Part shown: positions 34,192-42,285 of the stretch, in pieces | Layout of the letters: every line of letters begins with the position of its first letter | How positions within the stretch are numbered: position 1 is the first letter of the stretch | From: a bacterium | Lineage (GTDB): Bacteria; Zhuqueibacterota; QNDG01; JAGLOF01 | NCBI GenBank assembly: GCA_023139105.1 | Contig: JAGLOF010000065.1 | Location: 1-47,410 of the forward strand | Direction: 5' to 3' | DNA: 47,410 nucleotides | Notes under the pieces: model-generated | The model's input: only the letters and a program-made list of their open reading frames with translations | Told to the model about the DNA's origin: nothing | The model's database searches: none | Position numbers and translations under genes: made by a program

Positions 34192-36128
34192 TGAATATTT
34201 ACAAAAAAATATTACAATTTGTAAAACCGTTCTGGAAGCATATTATTCTCTCTATGCTTCTGACATTTATCTATGTAATGTTGAACAATGTTTCACTCTG
34301 GGTTACAGTTGATTTTATTGGTGAACTTTTTCCTACAGGCGGCACAAAAACCGAAACAGTGGGAGAATCCATCTCCGGATTAATAAATCACGCTGCAGGG
34401 ACGGACTCAGAAAATACAAAGACAGTGCAGGATTCATTGATTATTACCGGGGCTCAGGCTAAAAAGCCATCCCTTGATTTGAATATTTATCACCGTATCA
34501 AGAAGGCGGTGAAGAATGTTCTTATTCGTGATAATCAGCGCGATACTTTGCAACTGGTTTGTATTGTTATTTTTATTACCTTTATTTTAAAAAATATATT
34601 TGATTATCTGCGTCGTATCATCAACAGGTGGATTCAACTGCGTGTAGTTGTTGACCTTCGTAATCAGCTTCAGGCTACGGCTATGCGCCTGCCTCTGGGG
34701 TATTTTAATACATCACACAGCGGCAGGTTGACTTCCATTGTATTCAATGATGTTAAAGCCATAAGGCAGGTGTTGAATAATAGTTTTGGTAAGATGATTT
34801 TAACGCCCATCCAGATGCTTGCCAATATCTTTATTCTTGTGATTATCAGCTGGAAGCTTTCAATAATTACATTTCTAGTCATTCCTATCAGTGGTTTGAT
34901 TATTGTAAAAATTGGTCAGAGCATGAGGAGAAAAAGCCGACGTGTTCTGAAACAGATTTCTGAAGTGATGATGCTTTTTCAGGAAGCTGTCTCATCTATC
35001 CAGGTTGTTAAGGCTTTTACTTCTGAAGAGGCTGAGACAAGGAAGTTCCAGGAGGCCAACAGAAACTTCTTTTCTAAACAAGTGCGAGCCTATAGATTGG
35101 GTCAGGCTACATCTCCTCTGAATGAGATCACAGCAGTTACTATTTTAATTACATTGTTGTGGTATGGAGGCAACTTGGTGTATAAGGGGGAGATGGGTGC
35201 AGAAGATTTTGTCAGATATCTGATTTTTCTTTTTGCCAGCCTACAGCCTCTGCGTGAACTGTCAGGATTAAACAATATTATTCAGCGGGGTGTGGCTGCG
35301 GCAGAACGTATTTTTAATATTATTGATGAACCTCAGGAGATCTACGTCAAACCCGGAGATAAGGAGCTGACAGATTTTAAACATTCAATTGAACTGGATA
35401 ATGTTTCATTCAATTACCATGAAGATGGCCCTGCAATACTCCATTCTATAGATCTGAAGATCCTCAAGGGTGAGACTGTCGCTTTTGTCGGACACTCAGG
35501 ATCAGGCAAAACAACTCTTGTTAATCTTATTCCTCGCTTTTATGGAATTGATAACGGCATCATCCGTCTTGATAGGATTGACACTAAAGATTATTCTTTG
35601 ACCTCGCTTAGACGCCAGATTGGCATTGTTACTCAAGAGACATTTCTGTTCAATGACAGCATTAGACACAATATTGCCTACGGAATGCCGGATGTCAGCG
35701 ATCAGCAGATTATTGATGCTGCCAGAGCTGCTAATGCATGGGAGTTCATCAATGCCATGAAAGAAGGACTAGATTCTATTGTTGGTGAACGTGGTGCCAA
35801 CCTGTCCGGTGGACAGCGCCAAAGGCTCTCAATTGCCAGGGCTATTCTTAAAAATCCCCCCATATTAATATTGGACGAGGCTACTTCAGCACTGGATACA
35901 GAGTCTGAAAAATTGGTTCAGGATGCCATTGATACAATCATGGAAAACCGTACGGTTCTGATAATTGCTCACAGACTTTCAACTGTAATTCATGCTGATA
36001 AAATAGTGGTATTGAGCAACGGCAAGATAGTAGATATTGGTAAGCATGTAGATTTGCTCAAGAGCTGTTCTATGTATAAAAAACTTTATGATATCCAGTT
36101 CAGAGATGATGTAGATGTGCCGGCCTGA
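34191..36128 (+). CDS. MsbA-like ABC exporter (membrane plus ATPase)
   Basis: This 645-aa half-transporter has a first membrane helix at about 18-43. A hydrophilic periplasmic loop of about 75 residues precedes the second helix (about 120-140). Four more helices end near residue 350. The nucleotide-binding domain has Walker A GHSGSGKTT (434-442), Q-loop TQETFLF, signature LSGGQ (538-542), Walker B LILDE (559-563) and the H-loop in AHRLSTV. It resembles lipid A flippases; the extended first loop is longer than in enterobacterial MsbA but is seen in FCB homologues. It likely exports lipid A or the lipid-linked polymer made by the upstream genes. It shares TAATG with the previous gene. Confidence 0.92.
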   Translation: MNIYKKILQFVKPFWKHIILSMLLTFIYVMLNNVSLWVTVDFIGELFPTGGTKTETVGESISGLINHAAGTDSENTKTVQDSLIITGAQAKKPSLDLNIYHRIKKAVKNVLIRDNQRDTLQLVCIVIFITFILKNIFDYLRRIINRWIQLRVVVDLRNQLQATAMRLPLGYFNTSHSGRLTSIVFNDVKAIRQVLNNSFGKMILTPIQMLANIFILVIISWKLSIITFLVIPISGLIIVKIGQSMRRKSRRVLKQISEVMMLFQEAVSSIQVVKAFTSEEAETRKFQEANRNFFSKQVRAYRLGQATSPLNEITAVTILITLLWYGGNLVYKGEMGAEDFVRYLIFLFASLQPLRELSGLNNIIQRGVAAAERIFNIIDEPQEIYVKPGDKELTDFKHSIELDNVSFNYHEDGPAILHSIDLKILKGETVAFVGHSGSGKTTLVNLIPRFYGIDNGIIRLDRIDTKDYSLTSLRRQIGIVTQETFLFNDSIRHNIAYGMPDVSDQQIIDAARAANAWEFINAMKEGLDSIVGERGANLSGGQRQRLSIARAILKNPPILILDEATSALDTESEKLVQDAIDTIMENRTVLIIAHRLSTVIHADKIVVLSNGKIVDIGKHVDLLKSCSMYKKLYDIQFRDDVDVPA

Positions 36129-36735
36129 TATGGATATATCCATCAAGGATGCCCTGGCTGTCTTGAGGCAGGGTGGGATTATTGCCTATCCTACAGAGAC
36201 TGTTTATGGTCTTGGGGGAGATCCTTCTGTTGCTGATGTGACTGAAAAAATAGCCCATCTGAAAGGACGTCTTCAGACCAAGAACTTTCTTGCCCTTGTG
36301 CCCTCCAGCAAGTGGATTTATCAACTTGCAGAACCTGTATGCTCGCTTGCAGAACGTCTGATTGAACACTTTTGGCCCGGGCCATTAACATTGGTACTGC
36401 CTGCAAGCAGCAAATGTCCTGCTTCATTAATTTCTGATGACCACATGGTTGGACTCAGGCATTCGCCGGATCCAATTTGTCAGATACTGCTGGATGAATT
36501 TCAAAAACCGCTTATCTCAACCAGTGCCAACAGAGCAGGAGATGCACCGGCATGTTCAGCCGAAGAGGTTGAGGCCTATTTCGGAAGTAATCTGGCATGT
36601 GTATTGGATGGTGGCAGTCGTATTAACGGGATTCCTTCAACTATTGTAAAAGTGATAGATAATGAATACTATGTTTTACGTGAAGGTGCTATCCCCGTGG
36701 ATCTCATTGAAGCAGTCAAAAGAAATGACTCTTGA
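36115..36735 (+). CDS. Threonylcarbamoyl-AMP synthase (YrdC/Sua5 family)
   Basis: This protein of about 206 aa is a YrdC domain: GGIIAYPTETVYGLGGDPS at the start, HLKGRLQTKNFLALV as the K-x-R region, then HFWPGPLTLVL, VGLRHSPDP, and PLISTSANRAGDAP. It lacks the extra Sua5 C-terminal domain. The family makes the threonylcarbamoyl-adenylate used for t6A in tRNAs. ATG 36115 overlaps the ABC gene by 14 bp; ATG 36130 (just after TGA) is equally possible. It is a housekeeping gene at the end of the envelope operon, and the link may be only positional. Confidence 0.9.
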   Translation: MCRPDMDISIKDALAVLRQGGIIAYPTETVYGLGGDPSVADVTEKIAHLKGRLQTKNFLALVPSSKWIYQLAEPVCSLAERLIEHFWPGPLTLVLPASSKCPASLISDDHMVGLRHSPDPICQILLDEFQKPLISTSANRAGDAPACSAEEVEAYFGSNLACVLDGGSRINGIPSTIVKVIDNEYYVLREGAIPVDLIEAVKRNDS

Positions 36736-36868
36736 CTCAAAACGCATGTTACTGCGAGGGAGTCCGCTCCTTCAGGACGACTGCGGCAGTCTCCTTGAGG
36801 ATCAGCAGGAACTGTCCATTAATCATGCAACCATAAGGAGATTGATTTTAGCAGGTGGGATAGAGTAA
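36725..36868 (+). CDS. Possible 47-residue protein, unknown
   Basis: An open frame from ATG 36725 runs 47 codons, overlapping the end of the YrdC gene by 11 bp. It starts MTLDSKRMLLRGSPLLQ and ends RRLILAGGIE. It has no ribosome-site evidence beyond the overlap, and I recognise no family. The sequence has plausible amino-acid composition (charged helix) but could be chance. The segment CCTTCAGGAC...CCTTGAGGAT suggests that it may instead be repeat DNA. Confidence 0.2.
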   Translation: MTLDSKRMLLRGSPLLQDDCGSLLEDQQELSINHATIRRLILAGGIE

Positions 36869-36880
36869 AAATTATAAATC

Positions 36881-36994
36881 CGCAGATAACGCAGATTAGC
36901 GCAGATGAGTACAGCGTGTTGGCGAATCCATAGAATACTCGAAAGAATCAGGAAAAGAGCCGGACAGGATCACCAGGGTTTACAGGATGTCATG
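36881..36994. repeat. Degenerate repeats: GCAGAT triplet and ACAGGAT pair
   Basis: Three GCAGAT words at 36882-36906 have 9-10 bp spacing. Further on, GACAGGATCAC (36963-36973) and TACAGGATG (36981-36989) form a pair that matches the pair at 40051-40076 in both words and spacing. Confidence 0.55.
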
Positions 36995-37026
36995 TTAATG
37001 TACTACGACGGGACAGGGATATAATA

Positions 37027-37890
37027 ATGGTCAAATCAAAACAATGTTTCTCTATTCTTTTGTTTTTTATCACGACTGCAGCTTTTGCCCAAATTGACAG
37101 CCTGAAGATTGGGCATCTGCCTGATTTGTCTGTAAGAAGGTCACAAATTGATGTAAATGAATTTTTTATTCCATCGGTCAGGAACAAAGCTTTTAATGTG
37201 GGCGAGGAGCTTGTATTTGATGTCAAGTATGGATTGATCAAAGCCGGTACAGCCAAGATGTGTGTTACCGATACTCAATTGGTATCGGGCCGGCCGTGTT
37301 ACAAAATTCTGACTACAGCCAAATCAACTAATTTTATATCAAAATTCTACAAAGTTCGTGATACGGTGGCTGTATTTATTGATATGGATGGTATTTTTCC
37401 ATGGTATTTTGAGAAGCATATAAATGAGGGGAAATACCATACTGATCGATATATTGATTTTCGTCAAAGAGAGAATATAGCAATTTATAAGAAGATAAGG
37501 CGGAAGAAAAAATCAACCAGGACAAAGATTGATACTGCATCCGTACCGCGATATGTTCAGGGTGTGTTGTCAGCATTTTATAATGTACGAACTCGTAACT
37601 TGGAAGTAGGTAAATCATTTGAATTAATGGTCTATGGTGATGGAAGGCTGTATCCGTTGCGCGTGCTGGTTCATCGCAGAGAAAAAGTTAAAGTCCCTGC
37701 CGGCAAATTTAAATGCATTGTAATAGAACCTATATTGATGTCAGAGGGTATCTTCAAACAGGATGGAAAACTTACTATCTGGCTCTCTGATGATGAAAGA
37801 AAAATACCTGTTTTGATGAAATCAAAAGTTGCAATCGGATCAATAGACTGTCGTTTACGGAAATATAGATTTTCGTCTAAAAAGGATTAG
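37027..37890 (+). CDS. Exported DUF3108 protein
   Basis: This 287-aa protein has a cleavable signal peptide (LLFFITTAAFA). The DUF3108 fold follows: NVGEELVFDVKYGLIKAGTA, then YKILTTAKSTNFISKFYKV, YFEKHINEGKYHTDRYIDF, and near the end VPAGKFKCIVIEPILMSEG with IWLSDDERKIPV. DUF3108 members are periplasmic or outer-membrane-associated beta-rich proteins of unknown function, common in Gram-negatives. A weak GGGA ribosome site precedes the ATG. It is followed 2 bp later by the conserved gene at 37893, suggesting an operon. Confidence 0.88.
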   Translation: MVKSKQCFSILLFFITTAAFAQIDSLKIGHLPDLSVRRSQIDVNEFFIPSVRNKAFNVGEELVFDVKYGLIKAGTAKMCVTDTQLVSGRPCYKILTTAKSTNFISKFYKVRDTVAVFIDMDGIFPWYFEKHINEGKYHTDRYIDFRQRENIAIYKKIRRKKKSTRTKIDTASVPRYVQGVLSAFYNVRTRNLEVGKSFELMVYGDGRLYPLRVLVHRREKVKVPAGKFKCIVIEPILMSEGIFKQDGKLTIWLSDDERKIPVLMKSKVAIGSIDCRLRKYRFSSKKD

Positions 37891-37892
37891 CC

Positions 37893-38840
37893 ATGTCACG
37901 CTATAAAGAGATAGATTTGTCCCGCATAAAGACTTTGTCACTTGCCGATAGAGATAGCAAGGTAGAGGCAGGTCAGCTGGCAACTCCAATATCAGATGAT
38001 TCTTCATTCAGGAGTTTTTGGGAGAGTTTGCCCAAGATGCTGGCTGCCAAAGATTTGCACAATCTTGTCTATGATTTGATATCTGCCCGCAAGAATGATA
38101 AGAAAGTGATAGTCATGATGGGTGCCCATGTTATTAAAGTTGGTCTGACTCCAATACTGATTGACTGGATGCGTAGAGGGCGTATTCACTGCCTAGCCGT
38201 CAATGGTGCATGTGCTATTCATGATTCGGAACTTGCCTTTTATGGCAAAACTTCAGAAGATGTTGCAGAATTCATCAAAGACGGTCGTTTTGGCATGTCA
38301 AAAGAGACTGCGGCAATATTGAATGAAACAGTCTCGCAGGGAGTAAAAGATAACCTTGGATTTGGTGAAGCAATAGGTCGATTTATAGTTGAGAAAGACG
38401 CTCCAAATGGGGAATTAAGCTTGTTGGGTGAGGCGTATCGACTTGGCATTCCGGTCACAGTTCATGTTGGTCTGGGAACGGATATAGTGCATCAGCACCC
38501 CAATGCAGATGGTGCGGCGATTGGTGAGGCAAGTTTACGGGATTTCCGCATTTTTTCAGACCGTATTAGAGGAATTCATGATGGCGGTGCGGCAATGCTC
38601 TTTGGATCCAGCGTTATTCTGCCGGAAGTATTTCTCAAAGCGTTGACAGTGGCGCGCAATGTTGCAGGGCCTGTTGAAGGATTTATCACGGCAAATTTTG
38701 ATATGATACAGCATTACCGGCCTCGTGTTAATGTACTGAAACGTCCTACTCAGGATAGTGGCAAATTTTATCAATTTACAGGTCATCATGAAATTATGAT
38801 TCCGCTTCTCTCTGCTGCATGGAATGAAACTGATAGATAG
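37893..38840 (+). CDS. Conserved protein, deoxyhypusine-synthase-like fold (tentative)
   Basis: This 315-aa soluble protein is well conserved in pattern. MGAHVIKVGLTPILIDWM is followed by CLAVNGACAIHDSELAFYG, TSEDVAEFIKDGRFGMSKET and VHVGLGTDIVHQHPNADGA. It ends YRPRVNVLKRP with FTGHHEIMIPLL. I recall this class from diverse bacteria, sometimes labelled deoxyhypusine-synthase-like, but bacteria lack the usual substrate eIF5A and the real reaction is unknown. The many conserved His, Asp and Asn residues indicate an enzyme with a nucleotide-binding fold. It starts 2 bp after the DUF3108 gene and uses AAAAGGA at the end of that gene as its ribosome site. Confidence 0.6.
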   Translation: MSRYKEIDLSRIKTLSLADRDSKVEAGQLATPISDDSSFRSFWESLPKMLAAKDLHNLVYDLISARKNDKKVIVMMGAHVIKVGLTPILIDWMRRGRIHCLAVNGACAIHDSELAFYGKTSEDVAEFIKDGRFGMSKETAAILNETVSQGVKDNLGFGEAIGRFIVEKDAPNGELSLLGEAYRLGIPVTVHVGLGTDIVHQHPNADGAAIGEASLRDFRIFSDRIRGIHDGGAAMLFGSSVILPEVFLKALTVARNVAGPVEGFITANFDMIQHYRPRVNVLKRPTQDSGKFYQFTGHHEIMIPLLSAAWNETDR

Positions 38841-38850
38841 CTTTTCTTTA

Positions 38851-39118
38851 GATTATCACAGATAATCACGGATAGATAAAGAAGAGTATACAGCATAGCC
38901 TAAGGAAAAGAGCGGAAAAAATAAAAAAGAGCACTCGCACGGAGATCACAAAGACCACGGAGCCGCCCTGCCAGGCCAGAGGGATATGGAGTTTTTCGTA
39001 GCTGTGAGATTATTAAAAATGAAAATAGAACTTATATTCTTTTTTGACCCACGTGTGTGTTGCGATTAAAGCTTAAAAAGATCACCGCAAAGTTCGCAAC
39101 GGAATCACAAAGATCGCC
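38851..39118. repeat. Intergenic word-repeat region
   Basis: The 293-bp gap between two genes contains three clusters. TTATCACAGATAATCACGGAT (shifted pair of ATCACxGAT words) is at 38853-38873. GCACGGAGATCACAAAGACC, then ACGGAG, is at 38937-38961. TCACCGCAAAGTTCGCAACG, then GAATCACAAAGATCGCC, is at 39082-39118. The last is a diverged direct copy of the unit at 25849. No gene is visible. Confidence 0.5.
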
Positions 39119-39133
39119 TTAAAGGTTGATAAA

Positions 39134-39523
39134 ATGAAAGAAGTTGAATTTATACTTTACGTAGCCAATCAAAAAAACAGTGCATATTTTTATGAACAGC
39201 TTTTCGGGATTGAACCATGTCTGAATGTTCCTGGAATGACTGAATTCCAATTGACAGATTTTGTAAAGTTAGGTCTAATGCCTGAGAATGGAATTGCCGG
39301 GATTTTATCACCCAGATTACCACATCCAAATAAAGCTAGTGGTATTCCGAGATGTGAATTGTATTTTAAAGTTGAGAATCCGGAAAAATTTTTTGAAAGA
39401 GGAATTCAATCAGGTGGAAAAATGATTAGTGATATGGCTGACAGGGACTGGGGTGACAAAGTCGGTTATATCTCAGATTTGGACGGCCATGTGATTGCAT
39501 TTGCAGAAGAAATGAATAAATGA
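39134..39523 (+). CDS. VOC/glyoxalase-family protein
   Basis: This 129-aa VOC-fold protein opens with EFILYVANQKNSAYFYEQLF (first beta strand and helix) and continues GIPRCELYFKVENPEKFFERG and ISDLDGHVIAFAEE at the end. The first metal-ligand His seems to be absent (Val/Leu positions in ILYV), so it may bind ligand without a classical metal centre; many resistance- or antibiotic-binding VOC proteins look like this. AAAGG precedes the ATG. It lies between word-repeat regions and is AT-rich, consistent with independent acquisition. Confidence 0.82.
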   Translation: MKEVEFILYVANQKNSAYFYEQLFGIEPCLNVPGMTEFQLTDFVKLGLMPENGIAGILSPRLPHPNKASGIPRCELYFKVENPEKFFERGIQSGGKMISDMADRDWGDKVGYISDLDGHVIAFAEEMNK

Positions 39524-39594
39524 GATCTTTGTAATGCTGATTCGACAAAATTTATATTCCCTAAGACATAAAGTATTAAAAATTAAGGACAGAC

Positions 39595-40065
39595 ATGAAG
39601 TATGTAAGATATATTCAATTTCCGCTTGTCATGTTGGCGATAGCCGGCCTGGCATTTAGCCTGCAAGCTCATGTTGCGGGGTATTTGGTGTTTCAGCCAC
39701 CATTGGGCTCATCTACATGGTTTCAATTAAATGGTGTTGTTGTTCTGTTGGTCCCGATGATTTTCATTACAAGATACCTGGCAAGAGGATATGAAAAGCC
39801 TGAATTCTGGAAGGCCGTATTACGAGGTTGTCCTCAATGGATGAAATACACAATTGTAGGCATATTCCTCTATGCTTTTATCAATTTTATGTTATCATTT
39901 ATTCTACCGCTACCAACACAGCCGGGCATAGAAAATATTCCATTGAACCGACTGATGCGGGGATTCTCTGTACATTGGATGGCATTCTATGGACTGGCAG
40001 TCGGGGTCTTTTACTCGGCTCTGAAGACTATTGGCAGTGATAATAGCTCAGACAGGATCACATGA
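39595..40065 (+). CDS. Four-span membrane protein, unknown function
   Basis: This 156-aa protein has predicted membrane spans at about 7-28, 44-60, 83-104 and 128-145. The loops carry Trp, Pro and Arg residues, including FWKAVLRGCPQWMKY. No family is recognised. AAGGA precedes the ATG. The last codons (SDRIT) are formed by the repeat word CAGACAGGATCACATGA, so the present C-terminus was shaped by insertion of the repeat. Confidence 0.65.
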   Translation: MKYVRYIQFPLVMLAIAGLAFSLQAHVAGYLVFQPPLGSSTWFQLNGVVVLLVPMIFITRYLARGYEKPEFWKAVLRGCPQWMKYTIVGIFLYAFINFMLSFILPLPTQPGIENIPLNRLMRGFSVHWMAFYGLAVGVFYSALKTIGSDNSSDRIT

Positions 40066-40187
40066 TTGACAGGATGATCATGTTTATCAAATTACTCAGT
40101 TCAGAATTCTAAAAATCCAGTAGATCCTGTTAATCCTGTCAAAAAAAGAGTAGGACAGGATGATATCTGCTCATCCTGTTTGTGAAT
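40051..40187. repeat. ACAGGAT/ATCCTGT palindromically arranged repeat cluster
   Basis: Three ACAGGAT words (near 40052, 40069 and 40154) and three ATCCTGT words (near 40125, 40134 and 40173) are arranged with opposite orientation, so that large stems could form. The first pair matches 36963-36989. The cluster starts inside the end of the gene at 39595. The rest of the gap to RecQ (40188-40314) holds only a possible -35 TTGACA at 40216-40221. Confidence 0.6.
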
Positions 40188-40314
40188 ACAATATTTTTTT
40201 ATTTATACAATTCAATTGACATTTCCCTGCACTTATATTAATTTAATCATCATATTTTCAATTTACCTTGGAAATTAATGAAATTGATTTGGTGATTTTG
40301 TTTCAGGAGATGCT

Positions 40315-42234
40315 ATGCTTGAGAATGAATTACAGAAAATTTTTGGTTTCAATTCCTTTAAAAAGGGGCAAAAAGAAGTAATTCTGAAGATAATGGAAGG
40401 ACAATCCGCTGCAGCCATATTTCCTACAGGTGCAGGGAAATCTCTCTGTTATCAACTTCCTGCAGTATTGCTGCCGGAAATGACCCTCGTTGTCTCTCCA
40501 TTATTGTCTCTGATGAAGGATCAAATTGATTTTCTGTTAGAAAATAATATCCCTGCTGCCAGGCTTGATTCATCTCTTGAAATTGATGAATACAATGAAA
40601 TTCTTAAAAAAGCAAAGCGTGGAGACCTGAAGATCTTAATGATTTCAGTTGAACGCTTTAAAAATGAACGGTTTCGCCATCACCTTGAGAAAATGAATAT
40701 CTCTCTGCTGGTAATAGATGAGGCGCATTGTATTTCAGAATGGGGACACAATTTTAGACCTGAATATTTAAAACTTCCGTTTTACAAGAATGAATTCGGA
40801 ATTGAACAAGTATTGTTGTTGACAGCCACTGCTACTGAACAGGTTGTCAATGATATATGCAAAAAATTTGAGCTGGCCCGTAGTAATGTCATTATTACCG
40901 GATCATATCGAGAAAATTTATACTTGCAGATAACTTCCACAAATGAGACTGAAAAAAACAAGGTTCTTCTTCAAAGAATTCATGAATCACCAAATGATCC
41001 GACAATAGTATATGTAACCTTGCAGAAAACAGCAGAAGATGTTGCAGATTTTCTATGCAATAATGGAATCAATGCTCATGCTTATCATGCAGGAATGAAA
41101 AATGAAGAGCGTGAACTTGTCCAGAATGATTTTATGAATGGAAAATTAAATTTAATTGCAGCAACAATTGCTTTTGGAATGGGCATAGATAAAAAAGATA
41201 TCCGCAGAGTAATTCATTATGATCTCCCCAAATCTATAGAAAGCTATAGTCAGGAGATTGGTCGTTCCGGAAGAGACGGAGAAAAATCATTCTGTGAACT
41301 TCTGGCTAATAGAAACAATGTGAATATTCTTGAGAATTTTATTTACGGAGATACACCTGAGAAAGAATCTATACGCACATTGTTATTGGATATAAAAAAT
41401 AATTCCGGTTCATTGTGGACTATCAGAACTATAATTCTCTCAAAAGAAATAAATATTAGATTGCTTCCATTAAAAACATTGCTTGTTTATCTTGATATGG
41501 AAAACATTATCACTCCAAAATACACCTATTTTGAGGAGTATTCTTTTAAATATCATACAACAGCGCACGCTATTATTAATAACTTCAATGGTGAAAGGCG
41601 GCACTTTGTAGATGGACTAATTGCTAATTGCCGTTTGAAAAAAACATGGGCATATGTTGATTTTAATCAAATCGTTAATAAGACCGGTGCCGACAGGAGA
41701 CGTATTATAGCTGCTTTAGAATATTTTCATGAGCAGGGCTGGATTGAACTGCAATCAAAACAACCTACGGATGTCTACAATATTGATACAACAGATTTTG
41801 ATATTGACATTGTTACAGATAGAATATATTCCTTGTTTTTACGCAATGAAGAACATAATATTGGAAGAATTGATAAGATGATACGCTTTTTTGAAAGCGA
41901 TTCATGTCTGTCCAAAGGCCTTGCCTTGTATTTTGGAGAAAACTTAGAAAAAGAACAATGCGGGCATTGTTCATATTGTAATATAGGAAAAGTAAAAATA
42001 CAACATAGTAAAGAATTGCGGCCAATAGCAGATTTTACTTTCAAAGGCTTAACTGAAGAGGCCATTAAAGTTCTGGCAGATAACTACACTTTATTAAATA
42101 TGACAAAATTTCTTTGTGGTATTAATACACCTGTTTTTTATAGATTAAAGATGCGACAGTTCCCCAATTTTGGTATTTTAGAAAAGTATAAATTTAAAGA
42201 TGTAAAAGATTGGATAGCCTGCCATACTCAGTAA
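40315..42234 (+). CDS. RecQ-family DNA helicase
   Basis: This 639-aa SF2 helicase has motif I GAGKSLCYQLPA, the DEAH box with the RecQ 0-loop (IDEAHCISEWGHNFRPEY), TATAT, AFGMGIDKKDIRRVIHYDLP and motif VI SYSQEIGRSGRDG. The zinc-binding part has Cys in DSCLSKGLALYFGE, then CGHCSYC, all four ligands in place. A winged-helix-like region leads into it. The C-terminus lacks an HRDC domain and ends in a different 70-residue module (LTEEAIKVL... YRLKMRQFPNFGILEKY). RecQ unwinds 3'-5' during repair and recombination. CAGGAG precedes the ATG. Confidence 0.93.
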   Translation: MLENELQKIFGFNSFKKGQKEVILKIMEGQSAAAIFPTGAGKSLCYQLPAVLLPEMTLVVSPLLSLMKDQIDFLLENNIPAARLDSSLEIDEYNEILKKAKRGDLKILMISVERFKNERFRHHLEKMNISLLVIDEAHCISEWGHNFRPEYLKLPFYKNEFGIEQVLLLTATATEQVVNDICKKFELARSNVIITGSYRENLYLQITSTNETEKNKVLLQRIHESPNDPTIVYVTLQKTAEDVADFLCNNGINAHAYHAGMKNEERELVQNDFMNGKLNLIAATIAFGMGIDKKDIRRVIHYDLPKSIESYSQEIGRSGRDGEKSFCELLANRNNVNILENFIYGDTPEKESIRTLLLDIKNNSGSLWTIRTIILSKEINIRLLPLKTLLVYLDMENIITPKYTYFEEYSFKYHTTAHAIINNFNGERRHFVDGLIANCRLKKTWAYVDFNQIVNKTGADRRRIIAALEYFHEQGWIELQSKQPTDVYNIDTTDFDIDIVTDRIYSLFLRNEEHNIGRIDKMIRFFESDSCLSKGLALYFGENLEKEQCGHCSYCNIGKVKIQHSKELRPIADFTFKGLTEEAIKVLADNYTLLNMTKFLCGINTPVFYRLKMRQFPNFGILEKYKFKDVKDWIACHTQ

Positions 42235-42285
42235 GGATTATCCCTAACAGATAATTCAACTTAATTTTATAGCAAGAGAGGCATA

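Noticed and set aside
40216..40250. RecQ promoter with TTGACA at 40216
   Set aside because: No acceptable -10 box at 16-18 bp (TAATTT only).
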